Assembly: GCA_034387635.1 (NCBI GenBank)
Contig: JAOANU010000017.1
Coordinates: forward strand, 434,001-498,000
Source: Rhodosporidiobolus odoratus
Lineage: Eukaryota; Basidiomycota; Microbotryomycetes; Sporidiobolales; Sporidiobolaceae
DNA length: 64,000 nucleotides
Direction of reading: 5' to 3'
The stretch's first letter is position 1; each line of letters starts with the position of its first letter. Shown here piece after piece: positions 12,103 through 23,169 of the stretch. The position numbers and the translations under genes were made by a program. The notes under the pieces are model-generated. The model saw only the letters and a program-made list of their open reading frames with translations. It was not told the DNA's origin and made no database searches.

Positions 12103-13089
12103 TGATGCGGGAGGAAGAGAGGGGAGGTTTTACGGTGTTCAAGTGTCGCGCAGTCTCTAAAGTGCGCTGAGAGTGTCTGTGCTGAGTGTGCAGAGCCTGG
12201 AAATGAACTCTAAGAGTGATTGAGGGAGGGGACGCAGAGGGGGAGGAGGAGGAGGAAGAGGAGGAGGGGGGGGGGGGGGGGGGAACGGGTCAAGAGGGAG
12301 TAACAATCGGGTTGGCGTGTGAGAAGAAGGGGACAGCAGCCGATAGCAGCTGTAGGAGTGTCGCGAGTAGCACTGCAGTGACTATAACCAAGTGGCAAAC
12401 AAGAGGGCACCGGAAGCTCGTCTTCAGCGAGCCCGAGAGGAGAGCGCCCTCCTTCCTCGCCTCTTTACTCGGGACGGTCTAGACTTTTTCTATCCTCCTC
12501 TTCCTGCCCACGATCACTTCTCTCTGACCGCTTTCGCGTAGCCCGCGAGATCGTCCTCGTCCTCTTCCGCCGGCTTTTCCAGTGGACAGCTGTCCATTTA
12601 CTGCTCATGCTCCTCTGAACCACGCTGAGAACTCCGTAACGTTACGCGCCTCTCTGGCCGGGCGCATACCAGCGATTCGCAAGCTGACCTCTGCCACGCG
12701 CACGATCATGCCGTTCAGAGAAGGACCGAATTCCGACCAGGGAACGGCGTACCTGCCTCGGAAATCGAAGGAAGGAAGGTATGCAGAAAAGAAGCATGCA
12801 CGGAGGGGAGCGTATCACCACTTCGAGGTGCCTCTTTGGCACTCGACTGTGCTGGACGCGACGAGCCGTCTCGCTGTGCGTAGTTGTACTGATTTTTCCC
12901 GAGCAGGATTAGAAGAAAAAACGGATCATCCGTCGATTACCTCGTCGCTGGTCCGGCTTCGTGTCGTTCCTTCTGGCGCTGAATAGCGTCCAGGAGCGCG
13001 AGCTCCAAACAGCACCCGAGTGGAAGAAAACGCCTGTCATTACAGCATGACGAGGGACAGCTGACCAGAAAAGAAGCGCAGGAATCGAA
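12103..13089. other. HOG1 5' side and unassigned stretch
   Basis: The first few hundred bases upstream of HOG1 are purine-rich on the plus strand, with GAG repeats running into a G run at 12266-12283. Beyond 12480 an open plus-strand frame (12582-12986, 134 codons) has no recognisable motif and no homologue I can name. I see no supportable gene. Confidence 0.4.
12266..12283. repeat. Poly-G run, 18 nt
   Basis: Eighteen consecutive G residues at the end of a GAG-rich microsatellite, about 165 bp upstream of the HOG1 start codon. Confidence 0.9.
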
Positions 13090-13800
13090 GCAGCTGCGCA
13101 ACGTTGAGACTTACCTCGTAACCCTGAATACCGCATCCAGCTGCAAGAAACAGGCTGAACAGACGTCAGCTGCAGGCCAAATGTAACGCACGAATCTGAG
13201 GGAGTTAAGGACCAACGATGCAGACCGCAAGGGAAGGAAAGCGACGGACCACATTCGAGGTGTGGATCTCGACTACATGTGAGTTGCAGGCGTGTATGAC
13301 GTCATGAAGAGCGTAATAGCCATGGGCGAAGGGCCCATTGACCACGTCGAGAGTCCGGCGGGGAGGTTGGGAAGGTTATGAAGAACAAGGACAAGGTCAG
13401 GCGCCATGATACGACGCTAAAGAGTGGCCGTATAGCGTGGCCGCGAGCGCAATGAGAATGGGTCAAGGACTGTCAGTAAGTACCGTCCGAAGCTCAAGCG
13501 AGGGCATCCAAAGAAGAGGTCACAAACGGGTACATAACCACACCTCCCAAATACCTCGAGTAGTGCACCTGCGCGCTCTAAGGCGTCAGCCTTATGATCG
13601 ATGTCTCGTCTGGGGGGGGGGGGGGCGGCAAGAAGCTGGGAAGTGGCGTAGTGAAGCAGAAGCAAAAAACAGAACAAGATCCGTCTGCGCAGACTCAACC
13701 TTGAACCCCAAGTTGTTGCTGTAGATCGTGACCCTTTCTTCGAGCGCGGCTAGCGTCGTCGTGTTATGTCTGCAGTGCCCAGTCTGGTTGAGCGGAAAAG
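13090..13800 (-). pseudogene. Relic of a type II 3-dehydroquinate dehydratase (catabolic, QutE/Qa-2-like)
   Basis: Three islands in the right order on the minus strand resemble type II dehydroquinase. First, TTLAALEERVTIYSNNLGFK at about 13766-13700, like the region just after the N-terminal NLLG/REP loop. Second, HGYYALHDVIHA followed by VVEIHTSNVVRR at about 13340-13235, which keeps the family's E-x-H-x-S-N substrate-binding signature. Third, GCGIQGYE at about 13141-13115, like the GxGxxGY end. They lie in different frames with stops between them. The N-terminal GPNLN and central QSNHEG motifs are missing or scrambled, and a 14-nt G run interrupts the gene. In fungi this enzyme converts 3-dehydroquinate to 3-dehydroshikimate in quinate use. 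The fold assignment is my alignment by eye; the damage is clear if it is right. Confidence 0.5.
13612..13625. repeat. Poly-G run, 14 nt
   Basis: Fourteen consecutive G residues on the plus strand inside the dehydroquinase relic, between its first and second recognisable islands. Confidence 0.9.
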
Positions 13801-14449
13801 TCCGAATTCAGAGGGGGCCAGGGGAAGACGGGGCGCACTGTCTTGGGCCGCGGCCCTCGACCAGGACGTGGTTCACACCGGAGAGGAGGAGGAACTGCTC
13901 GCAGAAGATCTCCGACCAGCCTGTCCCTCAGTCCAGTTCAATAGGGCAAAGCAACCGGACAAGCGGTTTTGGTGACCTGCTCCTTTGTAAGCGCCTCATG
14001 CGGGTCAACCTTGGTGACACGCGTGACGCCTACAAAGCTATGCGTCGTACGTGTCGGCCGTATGCATGAATCGACGAGAGCGGCAAGAGCGAAAGCCAGC
14101 CGCGGCGGGTGAAGCAGCCTGGTCGTAAGAGCGCGAACGAACGCTGGAGAGGTCGGTGGGCAAGGCACAAGGGCCGATTGAGGGGCAGTCGGCGTATTGA
14201 AGGAGGCGAGAAGCAGCGTCGTGAGCGAGAGCAAGCCGAGGAACGCAATGAAGCGAGTCGGGGAGAAAAAGGTTGAGAGCGCTGAAAATGGCCGTTCTGT
14301 GTGATCAGGATCGTGCGCACCTTCTTCTTGACGACGGCACTCGTCTGGCAGGCATCGCTAGCATGAATCACGGGTGGCCCTGGAAGAGTCACATTCCAAG
14401 AGCAAGAGACTGATGTGTCAGACGCGTGTGGAGGTCAAGTGTTGGCATG
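13801..14449. other. Degenerate stretch between two relics
   Basis: No gene that I can support. A 98-codon minus-strand frame (14234-13938) starts with a hydrophobic Leu/Thr-rich segment but has no recognisable family. It may be the eroded 3' part of the MYND paralogue. Confidence 0.35.
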
Positions 14450-15714
14450 GGAAGTAAAGGAAGTCGGGATCTCAATTTCTTCATTGGGCTTGCCGCAGTA
14501 ACGGCGATAGTTCGTGTATCAGTCCGCGATTTGATGCTGCCTGTGGTTAGGAAAGGTAAGCGCGAACGTGAGAATCCAGCAGGCATCGCGCATTGCGACT
14601 CACTTGCTGCAGTAGTACACGCTGCGCTTGGCATCGCTGAGACAGCGACCGCACCGAAGAGGCTTGGGAATAGTGACTTGGCGGGACGCAAGATGAGTGA
14701 CCAGAGGCAGGGAGAGAGGAAGGATAATACATTTACTGTCCTCTAAACCGAGTCTGCACTGCGATGACGCTGACAGTCCACGTGGGGTCGGGTTGAAGGT
14801 CAGGTCGCCGTCGCAATGCTACATCGTAGAGTACGTCAACATAGCTCGCGGAAAGAGGCAGAGGGGACGCACCATCTCCGCTAAGACCCGGTCGACTAAG
14901 TGGTAAAGAGCTGCGTGTCAGCGGATTTGCTCTGTCTCGATGTACGCTCGTTGCCCTCGTGACAGTGCGACAACTTCCCGATACCCCACCAGTTGTTTCT
15001 AATCCGGGTTGGGGAGCATACGAACCTCGAGTAATTGATTACCTTTCACCGACTGGCCGGTGAAGCAAAGTGCCGTAACCAATTCCATGAATCCCTGCCT
15101 TCGGTCTGTGAGCATGTTCTCAGGGGTAAGCTCTGGAGCACCCTGCCCAGAATAAGGCATGGGTACTGCAGCAGCTTCAAGTGCCTCTTCCTCGAACCAC
15201 TTCAGGACGATCTGCTCGCGGGCCTCTGGAGTCAACGCTTGCCAACGAGCGCCCCAGCCAACCAAGATGAGGCCGGTGAAGACACGAGCAGCGCAACCTC
15301 GTAGGTCGGCTCGGAGGTGGGTGCGAATGTTGGTCAAGCGATGGTCGAGGACGGTAGGTAGACAGCTGCGCGTCGCTGGTAACCCAGACAGGCTGCAACG
15401 TATCGTAGGCATCCCGCAGCCCTGCATGGATCGAGGCGAGCTCTGCCAATGCTAGTGCGCGTGAGTATAGGTACGTATACGCTTCGAACTCCTTGTTCCA
15501 GTTCACGAAAGTGCGGCTACCATCCGCTTCGTACGGGAAACGCAGAGGCATGCGCGTGTGCGCATGCGGGCTGACGATTTCATCCTTCTCTGCGGGTCGG
15601 ATCTTGATGACCGGCAGACGCTGCGACGGTTGACAAGTAATTGTCAGCGAGACGCCGCGGGAGGGAGTAGATTGGGAGAGGTGGAAAGCAACGGCACACC
15701 GGGTTAGTACGCAT
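14450..15714 (-). pseudogene. Broken paralogue of the MYND-finger gene
   Basis: Segments align in order with the intact gene at 7577-9527: PYEADGSRTFVNWNKEFEA with PYGEPDCLRPFQLWNESFE; DAYDTLQPVWVTSDAQL with DAYAPSQPVWVKDDSVL; RWQALTPEAREQIVLKWFEEEAL with RWQALSQKRREELILSRFEAEAL; RAYI...LVDRVLAEM with RAYI...LVDRIFTEL, including the same intron position after that block; and a MYND finger CGRC...VYYCSKQHQ. Lesions: a frame change near 15360 (between QLSTY and LPTVLDHR), TAG at 14999-15001 where the intact copy has Trp, TGA at 14918-14920 opposite Arg, and TGA at 14519-14521 at the Trp of the finger, with a finger His read as Tyr. The start ATG is at 15714. Beyond about 14450 no similarity can be followed. 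Confidence 0.75.
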
Positions 15715-16790
15715 CTCGGCTGGTCGATATGAGCGCTGTTTGGCGGGTGGCAGGTGAGAAGAAGCGGCCGGCGAAGAGTAACATGATTATATATGAAAGT
15801 GGATGAGGGGAAGATCGTTTCTTCCTCCAGCCAAGTCGTCATTCTGATAAGGCTAGTTCTGCACTGCAGATGTCTACAAGCCGTCCTGCTGCTCGACTTC
15901 AGCCCTCGAAACGCCTCATTAACTTCATCGCTTCCCGCTTCCCGCATTTCGGTCCTCGACAGCTTCCCTCGAAACGCTCTAGAGGCCGAAGTGACCGTTC
16001 TCGCCGGCTCAGGGGTATCTTTCGGAGGTGGTGACACATTGGCTGGGTCAGGTGCGAGGAGGTGAAGAAGGCCGCGCTCGACTCGGATGAGGGAGCAAGC
16101 GGGACAGCAAGACGGAGAAGGGACTGGGTCAGCTCCGCCGCAGCCGTGTCGCAACGTACAGGAACAGCGTGAGTACATCCTGCGCGAGCCGCGGGACTGT
16201 GTTTGGCTTTGTCGCTTCGTGAGTCTTTTCTTCCGCTTCATATTTGCTACTCGCGGCTGACTCTCTTTTGCCTGGACAGTCCCCGCTGCGCTCACATCAC
16301 AAGCTGCCCTTTGATCTGCTTGCGCTGGGCTGTCCTGGTTGTGCAGGAATTGCTTGCCTTCCCTTTTCTTGCCCACCTCCATGTATGGCTTTTCAACCTC
16401 CTTCTCCCTCCTTGCTGCTCAGAGCAAGTCGCACAATCATTACCCATCGCGACGGAGATTTTCTGGCTATCCGCTCCGCGCTTGGCAGCTGACTTATAGC
16501 CCCGAACGGAACCATCGCGGCAGAGCTGATGCCACAGCTCTTTTCTCGCTTCAGCCTTTCAAGGCTCACTCTCGACCGCACCGCGTCTCTTACCGACCTC
16601 ACACTGGCGACTCTCTCATTTCGAAGTCGTTTTGCGCCCAACCTCGATTGCTTCAGGCCTTGGTGGCTGTGCTTATCGCTCAGGGGGGATCTCGAGGAGA
16701 TAGTGCACGCGGGACGCCGCGGTCAGGAGGACGGACGTTGAGTCTCTCTCTCTCTTCTCACCAGCTGGACAGACCTACAAAGCTACGGAA
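15715..16790. other. Intergenic upstream of the LKR/SDH gene
   Basis: About 1.1 kb. A long minus-strand frame crosses it (to 16382) but is low-complexity Arg/Ser/Pro sequence with no domain. Pyrimidine-rich runs near 16745-16765 just before the ATG at 16791 suit the promoter and leader of the next gene. Confidence 0.4.
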
Positions 16791-19700
16791 ATGCTTCGGA
16801 CACGCATCAAACTACCTTCCAGTGCTCGCCCAACCCCTCTCTTCACCCGTACACGCTTCTTCAGCTCAACCCCCACATCGCTTGGACGCCTTGCTCTGCG
16901 GGCTGAAGCTGAGGCAAGGAGATGGGAGCGACGAGCAGCAGTCTCGCCGGAGGACGTCAAGAGTTTGGTCAAGGAGGGGCATGAAGTCTATGTCGAGAAG
17001 AGCGCGAAGAGGATCTTTCGAGATGAAGAGTACGCAAAGGTGCATCGCCTTCCTCCATCTTATGCGCGCGTTAGCTGAGTGGCTTGTCGCAGGTTGGAGC
17101 TACCTTGCTGGACAAGCTGAACCTGGCCGCGGAGTCATACGATGTCGTCGTCGGCGTCAAAGAACCTATCCTTTCTTCGCTTCCGACCGCCTCCTCGGCC
17201 AGATCTTCCCCGACCAGTCTCTCTACTTCAACAGCACATCTTGCGTTCTATCACGTACACAAAGGGCAATCCTACAATTTTCCCCTCCTCCAGAAGCTCC
17301 TCGCCTCGCCATCTTCAAGCCGCTTCATCGACTACGAGCTTCTCACCTCCTCTCCCGGCGGTAAGCGCACCACCGGATTCGGGAAACTTGCCGGGTACAG
17401 TGGCATGGCAGACGGGCTTGCGCAACTAGGGACAAAGCTTCTCGCGCAAAAAGGCGTTCCGAGCCCTTTTCTTCGACTACCGCGACCTCTACAGGCAGGC
17501 ACGGTCAAGCGGATGCGCAAGGCGTTGGGCAAGGTCGGGAAGGCGGTCAGAGAGGAGGGCCTTGCGCCGAATGTTGGACCAGTAAGTACCTCTCGCCAAG
17601 CTCTTTGTCTTCAGTAGGTGCTGACCATCTCGCTTTCCTTTCTTCCTTGCTTTCAGCTCGTTATCACTATTTCGGGCCGCGGGAGAGTAGGCGATGGCGC
17701 ACGCCAAGTCTGTGACGAGCTAGGTGCTATCTGGGTTCAGGCGAGCGAGCTTGAGAAGCTCGTGGCAGAGGGAGGTAGGTTTTGTCTACCACTTACGCCG
17801 TCGATTTGAGCTGAGCTTTCCCGCGATCGCAGACGCAGGCCAAATCTATGCCTGTCATCTTGAGCTAGGCGACTACCTTCAGCATGTCGAAGGCCGGCCG
17901 TTCGACCGAGAAGAGTATCGCAAGTTTCCCGAGCGTTTCACCTCTGTCTTCCATAGCAAGGTGCGTGTCGTTTCGTCCTTTTTACCAGCATGCACGTAGC
18001 TCACCCTTATCGAGTAGATCGCACCGTACACATCTCTCTTCCTGAATGGCGGATTCTGGCATCCCGATTGTCCGCGCCTTCTGACTACCGCTCAACTCGC
18101 TGATATACAAAAGAACCCTAAAAACCGCCTGCTGTCGATTGTGGACGTTTCCTGCGATTTTGGCGTGCGCTCGTCCTTCTATCTTGTTCATAGCATCATT
18201 TAACGATTAATTTCTGCAGGGCGGGGTCGAGTTTGTAAAGGCGCCGACCACCCTCGACGACCCGATCATTCAGTTTGACGCCGCGGCCAACAGCCTTCAT
18301 CGCGAGTAAATTCACTCCCGTGCTTCCTCCTCGCAATCGTTTTGCTGAGCTTGTCCCTTTCAATGTGTGTTTAGTGCAAGCCATCCCACCTCGACTCAGC
18401 TTTCCAGCGTTGAGATCCTGCCGTCCGCCTTCCCCCTCGACGCTTCCACCTCGTTCTCCTCCTCGCTCTTGCCCTACCTCCGCCGTCTTCTCGACGGCCC
18501 TCTTCTTCCGCACGGCGCAGCCATCGAGCCCGAATCCCTCGAGGCTGGCCTGAAGAGGGCTACACTGGTCTGCGATGGGAAGCTGGAGCCGCAGCACGAG
18601 TGGCTACAGGGGCTTCTGGACGGAAACGTATCGCCGGCGAAGAGGCAAAAGGCAGTCTTGCTCGGGGCAGGGTACGTTTCTTGCTTGTGCTCTTCTCTTC
18701 CTCTATTGTGCTGACCTTACCGACGGGTACAGCCTTGTTGCGGGACCTGCTCTGAGGACACTTGCAGCGCGGAAGAACCTTGACGTGGTCATCGGTAAAT
18801 CCCTTTTCATGCTCCGCCGATGCACAGGGCTCTCCGGCTGACGCAGAGATTGACGGTCGTTTCAGCCAGCAACGATCTACCCTCTGCTCAAGACCTCGCG
18901 TCTGGCTTCGCGAACGTTACGGCTGTCTCGCTCGACGCCGGAAACAAGGCGGAACTCGCAAGCTTGATTAGCGGCGCAGACGTCGTTCTTTCGTTCGTTT
19001 TGCCTCAGGTCTTCGTCGTGCCTTCACTTGCTGACACGTTTCTCCTCAGCCTTCTTCCAGCGCCCATGCATCTCGAGGTGGCAAAAATCTGCATAGAGAA
19101 CAAGGCGTCCCTCGTCACCGCCTCGTACACTTCGCCAGAGATGGCGCAGCTTTGCGAACAGTATGTCTGCCCCTTCCTCCTTCATCGACTCTTGCTGACG
19201 GAGTTCGGGCTTGTCAGGGCAAAAGAGGCTGATGTCGTCTTGCTGAATGAGCTGGGGTTGGTGAGCCGTCCATCCCATCGGCTCAATAGATAACGAGCTC
19301 ACTTAGTTTCTCATAGGATCCTGGTATCGACCACGTGACCGCTATGCGGCTGCTCGAGGAAGCACGCAGCACTGGTAACCAGATCACGTCATTCATCAGT
19401 TTCTGTGGTGGGCTGCCTTCTCCGGAGCTGAGTAGCGCTCCTCTCGGTTATAAGTTCTCGTTCGTCCCGTTACTCGCGTCTCCGACAGTAGATGCTGACC
19501 ATCTGACTCTGCAGTTGGTCTCCTCGCGGCGTCCTTACTGCGGCGACCAACTCGGCCACCTTCCGCCTCAACGGTCGCGAAATGAGCATCCCCGGCCCGC
19601 AGCTTTTACAACAGCACTTCCCCTCCGTCCCAATTCTTCCCGGCTTCTCCTTCGAAGGCCTCGCTAACCGCAACTCGCTCGCCTACCTGCCGCAATACGG

Positions 19701-20623
19701 TCTCAAGGACGACTTGCCGACCATCCTACGCGGTACCCTTCGCTATCCTGGATTCTCGAAACAAGTTGACGCGATGAAGAAGATCGGTCTGCTTGGACTG
19801 GACAAGCTGAAGGAGCCGGTGCAAAGCTGGGGCGAGTTGATCGATGCTTGCCTGAGGGAGAAAGGCTTTGAGGTGACGGGCGCCGCCTCGCGTCGAGAGG
19901 CGTTGGTCCAGCTGCTCGGAGCGGAGACTGCAGACCAAGTCTTCGCTACCCTAGACGAGTGAGGGCTTTAATCCTTTCTGCGCCGGGAGGTTTTGCTGAC
20001 TTGGCCTACCTTTGACCTTCTCAGTCTCGCCCTCGTCCCGACGAGTTCTACGTCTCCTGACTTACCATCCCTACCCGACTCGCCTCAAGCGCCTCTCGAC
20101 CTTCTCTCGACGATCTTGGCGCATCAACTTCGGTATGGAGAGGACGAGCGAGATGCTGTCTTCCTGCACCACGAGGTAACGACAAAGACGCCCGAGGGGA
20201 AGGACGAGCTCTTCACCAGTTCCTTGGTCCAGGTGGGTGGTCCGGCCTCTCATGTATACCGTCGGCTGCGATGTGTGACAGTATGATGGAGACTGACGAC
20301 CTCGATCCCTTGAGAACAGTACGGTACTCCCGAAGCATCAGCAATGGCGACTACTGTCGGTGTCGTGCGTCTGCAGATACTCTATTGTTATCCATAGCAT
20401 ACTGACGGCGTCCGTGATTCAGCCTATCGCACTCGGCGCGCTTCTCCACCTCGACGGCAAGATCACGCAGCGCGGCATCGTTTCGCCGTCAAGCGAGGAG
20501 GTCTGGCGACCTCTGCTAGTGTCGCTCGAGCAATCAAACATCAGGGCGGTGGAGGGTCGGAAGAAAGGGACGAGGGGAATGCTGGATGTGTTGGAGAAGC
20601 AGGTGGAGGGATGGCAAGGATGA
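16791..20623 (+). CDS. Bifunctional lysine-ketoglutarate reductase / saccharopine dehydrogenase, mitochondrial
   Basis: Alpha-aminoadipic semialdehyde synthase: the N-terminal half interconverts lysine plus 2-oxoglutarate and saccharopine, the C-terminal half saccharopine and aminoadipic semialdehyde plus glutamate. Residues 1-35 are Arg/Ser-rich without acids ([18 protein letters not shown]), a typical mitochondrial presequence. The LKR part shows [31 protein letters not shown] and [20 protein letters not shown] linker leads to a second Rossmann fold ([18 protein letters not shown]) and the saccharopine dehydrogenase motifs [29 protein letters not shown] and [19 protein letters not shown]. 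More than ten introns of 50-100 nt interrupt it and all joins checked keep the frame. Stop TGA at 20621-20623. The reductase-first order and mitochondrial signal match the catabolic animal/plant enzyme rather than the separate fungal Lys1 and Lys9. Confidence 0.92.
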
Positions 20624-20652
20624 GGTGGATACGCTTCTCTCGCTTTTAGCGC

Positions 20653-21177
20653 GTGGATTCGATACCTTGCATGTGCATTGCACCCAGTGTACTGTACATG
20701 GTACCTTGCTACTTTCAGGTACTTAGTAGAGATCAAGTTGCAATACCATTGCGATCTCGGCTCCTTCCCGGACCGCCAGCAAGCTTTCCCTCGGATTGTT
20801 TCTCGCTCCCTTTCTTTCCTTCTCCCTCCTACCTCTTCCAGTCTCTCGCTGTCAGTGTGCCCACTATCTCACCAATCCTTCTCCGCCGCGTCCTCAGCCA
20901 CCTTGAACCCGTCTTCTCCCTCGACCATCGCACTCTCACTCGCTTCAGCCGCGCCTCAAAGGCTTTCCATGCTGTTGGTCAGCCCATTCTTTTCAGCGCC
21001 ATCCTTGGCTATAACGAAGATTCATGGTGTCGTATTGCCGCGCTCATTGTGGCTGATATTGATCAGTATAGAATCCATTACAATCACAATCGCACAAGAG
21101 AAGAGGGGACCGGAACGAGCGTAAAAGTGTCTATGCAGCACTTGGCGAGGGATAGGTCGGAAAGCCGGCATGTCTAG
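20653..21177 (+). pseudogene. F-box-like N-terminal fragment
   Basis: The recognisable part (about 20845-21010) reads ISPILLRRVLSHLEPVF... TLTRFSRASKAFHAVGQPILFSAIL, a helical N-terminus like other fungal F-box-type proteins in this window. It ends after about 60 further residues at 21177, overlapping the 3' end of MID1 on the other strand by 4 bp, with no leucine-rich or other C-terminal region. A truncated copy is the simplest reading. Its upstream codons back to 20653 are unconvincing and a start cannot be fixed. Confidence 0.4.
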
Positions 21178-23169
21178 AAGAATGCGAATGCGACGAGAAT
21201 GGCAACAGATACACAGGAGAACGTCGACAGGACTGGCGGTGAAGCAGCGGATATGGAAGTGGTTTGTGTGATGAATTGGGCGGCGGAAGTCAAGTCGGTC
21301 GAAAGAGCGTTGCAGCTGTCGTCAAAGAACAGAGGAAGCGTGAGCATCAAGATCTGGATTACGTAGTCGCTGCTGACATGCGACGGCGCAAGCGACAAGC
21401 TCGACGCAGAGGACTCACAAAACATTCCCCCATCGATCCGCCGCTCTCTCCATCCTCGAAGTCCCCAGCTCCAAATCCCCGGCCATCCTATCCTGACTGT
21501 CCACGCCCTCCGTCCGACCATACCCAGCCAATCCAGTCTGTCCACCTTTACTCTCCATACTCGGACAGAACCAACTGAGGAAAGGCGGGCACCTCGCTTC
21601 GACGAGACTGCAGACGTCTGTGCAGGGCGGAACTTCGGAGTAGGGAAAGGGAGACTCGGCGAGGAGGTTTGATGGAGAAGAGGGGTAGGTGTCGTTGAAA
21701 AGGGATGGAAAGGTCGTGGAGAGGTTGAGCGGGCCGAAGGCGGGTGTGCGGGATGCGTAGGGGTCGTTTCGGACGAGGAGAGAGAAGGCATGATCGGGGA
21801 CCGTCCACGCTGCTAATTCTCCGCTTTTCGAGAGGACAGAGGTCGTATCGTTCATCGACGAGTTGGACGGCGCATCGGCACATCGAGGGATGGTAGTCGC
21901 GCAAACCCAATCCCGATAGGCGGCGTAGCAGTCTGAACAGGTGGAGACGACACTGTAGCGACCCATCTCAGGGACATCGCAGGGAAAGGTAGTGAGGGTG
22001 CGGGCGAAGGTGACGAGGGAGGGTTGGATGGAAGAGTTGAAATAGGAAACCAGGTCGGAAGTAGGTAACGAGGGTGGTGAAGGTACGGAGTAGGCGACTT
22101 GCGGGCAGAAGTCAAGGTCATAGATCAGTCGGCAGGATGAAGCTGTGGAAACGGAAACATGGTCAATATCCCCCGGGAAGACCAGAACGGCAGCAAGGGC
22201 ACAGAACGCACAGGACTTGGTCGAGAAGAACACCGGGTCCCATATCCTCGTCTCATTCCCTAAGTCTGCCGTGCTGTTCTGCGTCAACCAAGCCGTGTAG
22301 TTCTTCCCGCCCTCCAGCCCTCGCGCATCGAACTGACTTTTCGTCCCTCCTCCGTACCCTCTGCTCGTCTCGCTCTGGGTCACATTCCGTCCCGTCTCGG
22401 CCTGCGCAGCCGCCTGCACCCGTCTAACGTAGCACCTAGACCTCGATAAAGGATAAGTGAGGTGATCCGCTTCAGCGACTAAAGGCCTCCAAGTTGGCGG
22501 CGCTATTCCCGTTTCTCCAGCAGCGGTATAGTTCCCCGTAGACAGCAGTACGCCAGTCGCGTCGCTATCTTCAAACTTGAGTCCGACCGTTCCTTGCGCG
22601 AGCCAATCTGCGGTCGCGCCCTGCGAGATCACCAGCTCGAATTCCCAAGTCCCTTCGAGAGTTAGGTCATCGTCGTGGTCGTCTCCTGTGACGTCCGCTG
22701 GTCCAGGGGCGTGTACACCGATCCATGCTCCGTCCGGCGCTGAATCGAGGGTCACGTTTGCCCAGCCATATCGAAGTTGAGAGCTATCGCCCTTGTCGGA
22801 ATCAGGAGGGTTTTCCGGTCCGGGGTCAGTGAGGTCGGATGAGGTTGAGAGATAGAGGGCTCTGTTGAGTTCCTCTGAGAGGAAGTGAGAGGGATCTGAG
22901 GCGACAGAAGAAGGTGGAGAGCAGATTGAAAGGGAGATTGCCAAGGAGGAAGAGGACGAGGGGAGCGAGAAGAAAATTGAAGTTGAAGTTGAGAGATTGA
23001 AGGTAGTGGTTGATGGAACAGTCAAGACGGTAGTCTGCGTGTTATCCTGTGCTCTTGCGAGTGTCGACAAGAGCGAGATTAGGCTGAGGCAGGATTGAGT
23101 GATGAGAGTGAGCGAAGGTCGTGGCGGTCTCCGGCGGTACAGCAACGAGCTGGGTATCCGTAAGATCAT
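21174..23169 (-). CDS. MID1: Stretch-activated calcium channel subunit MID1
   Basis: Regulatory partner of the plasma-membrane channel Cch1, needed for calcium entry during mating, stress and growth. The ATG at 23169 opens a positively charged segment then a hydrophobic signal peptide ending LLSTLARAQ. A long N-glycosylated ectodomain follows (many NxS/T sites). The C-terminal half carries the family's Cys pattern: YDLDFCPQVAYSVP, CSDCYAAYRDWVCATTIPRC, and PPCTDVCSLVEARCPPFLSWFCP. An intron (donor after WGNV) joins in frame to FCNALSTDLTSAAQF and a hydrophobic tail (VLSTFSCVSVAILVAFAFF) with TAG at 21174-21176, consistent with a GPI-type or membrane-anchoring end. A probable 69-nt in-frame intron lies near 22150. 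The open frame extends upstream to 23355 but the signal peptide favours 23169. Confidence 0.87.

Noticed and set aside
13417..13766. Glyoxalase/VOC-like reading of the segment containing YSNNLGF
   Set aside because: At first it resembled a VOC motif, but the following EIHTSN and GCGIQGYE islands in order fit type II dehydroquinase better.
14999..15427. Long-chain alcohol oxidase N-terminal domain
   Set aside because: The W-x-x-L-T-P-E-x-R-E pattern suggested it, but alignment to the nearby intact MYND gene explains the segment much better, and no GMC domain follows.
15177..16382. 401-codon minus-strand open frame
   Set aside because: Only the part below 15714 resembles a protein (the MYND paralogue); the rest is Arg/Ser/Pro-rich read-through, and the homologous frame changes near 15360.
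16339..17364. 341-codon plus-strand open frame
   Set aside because: It overlaps the first exons of the LKR/SDH gene in another frame and has no motif.
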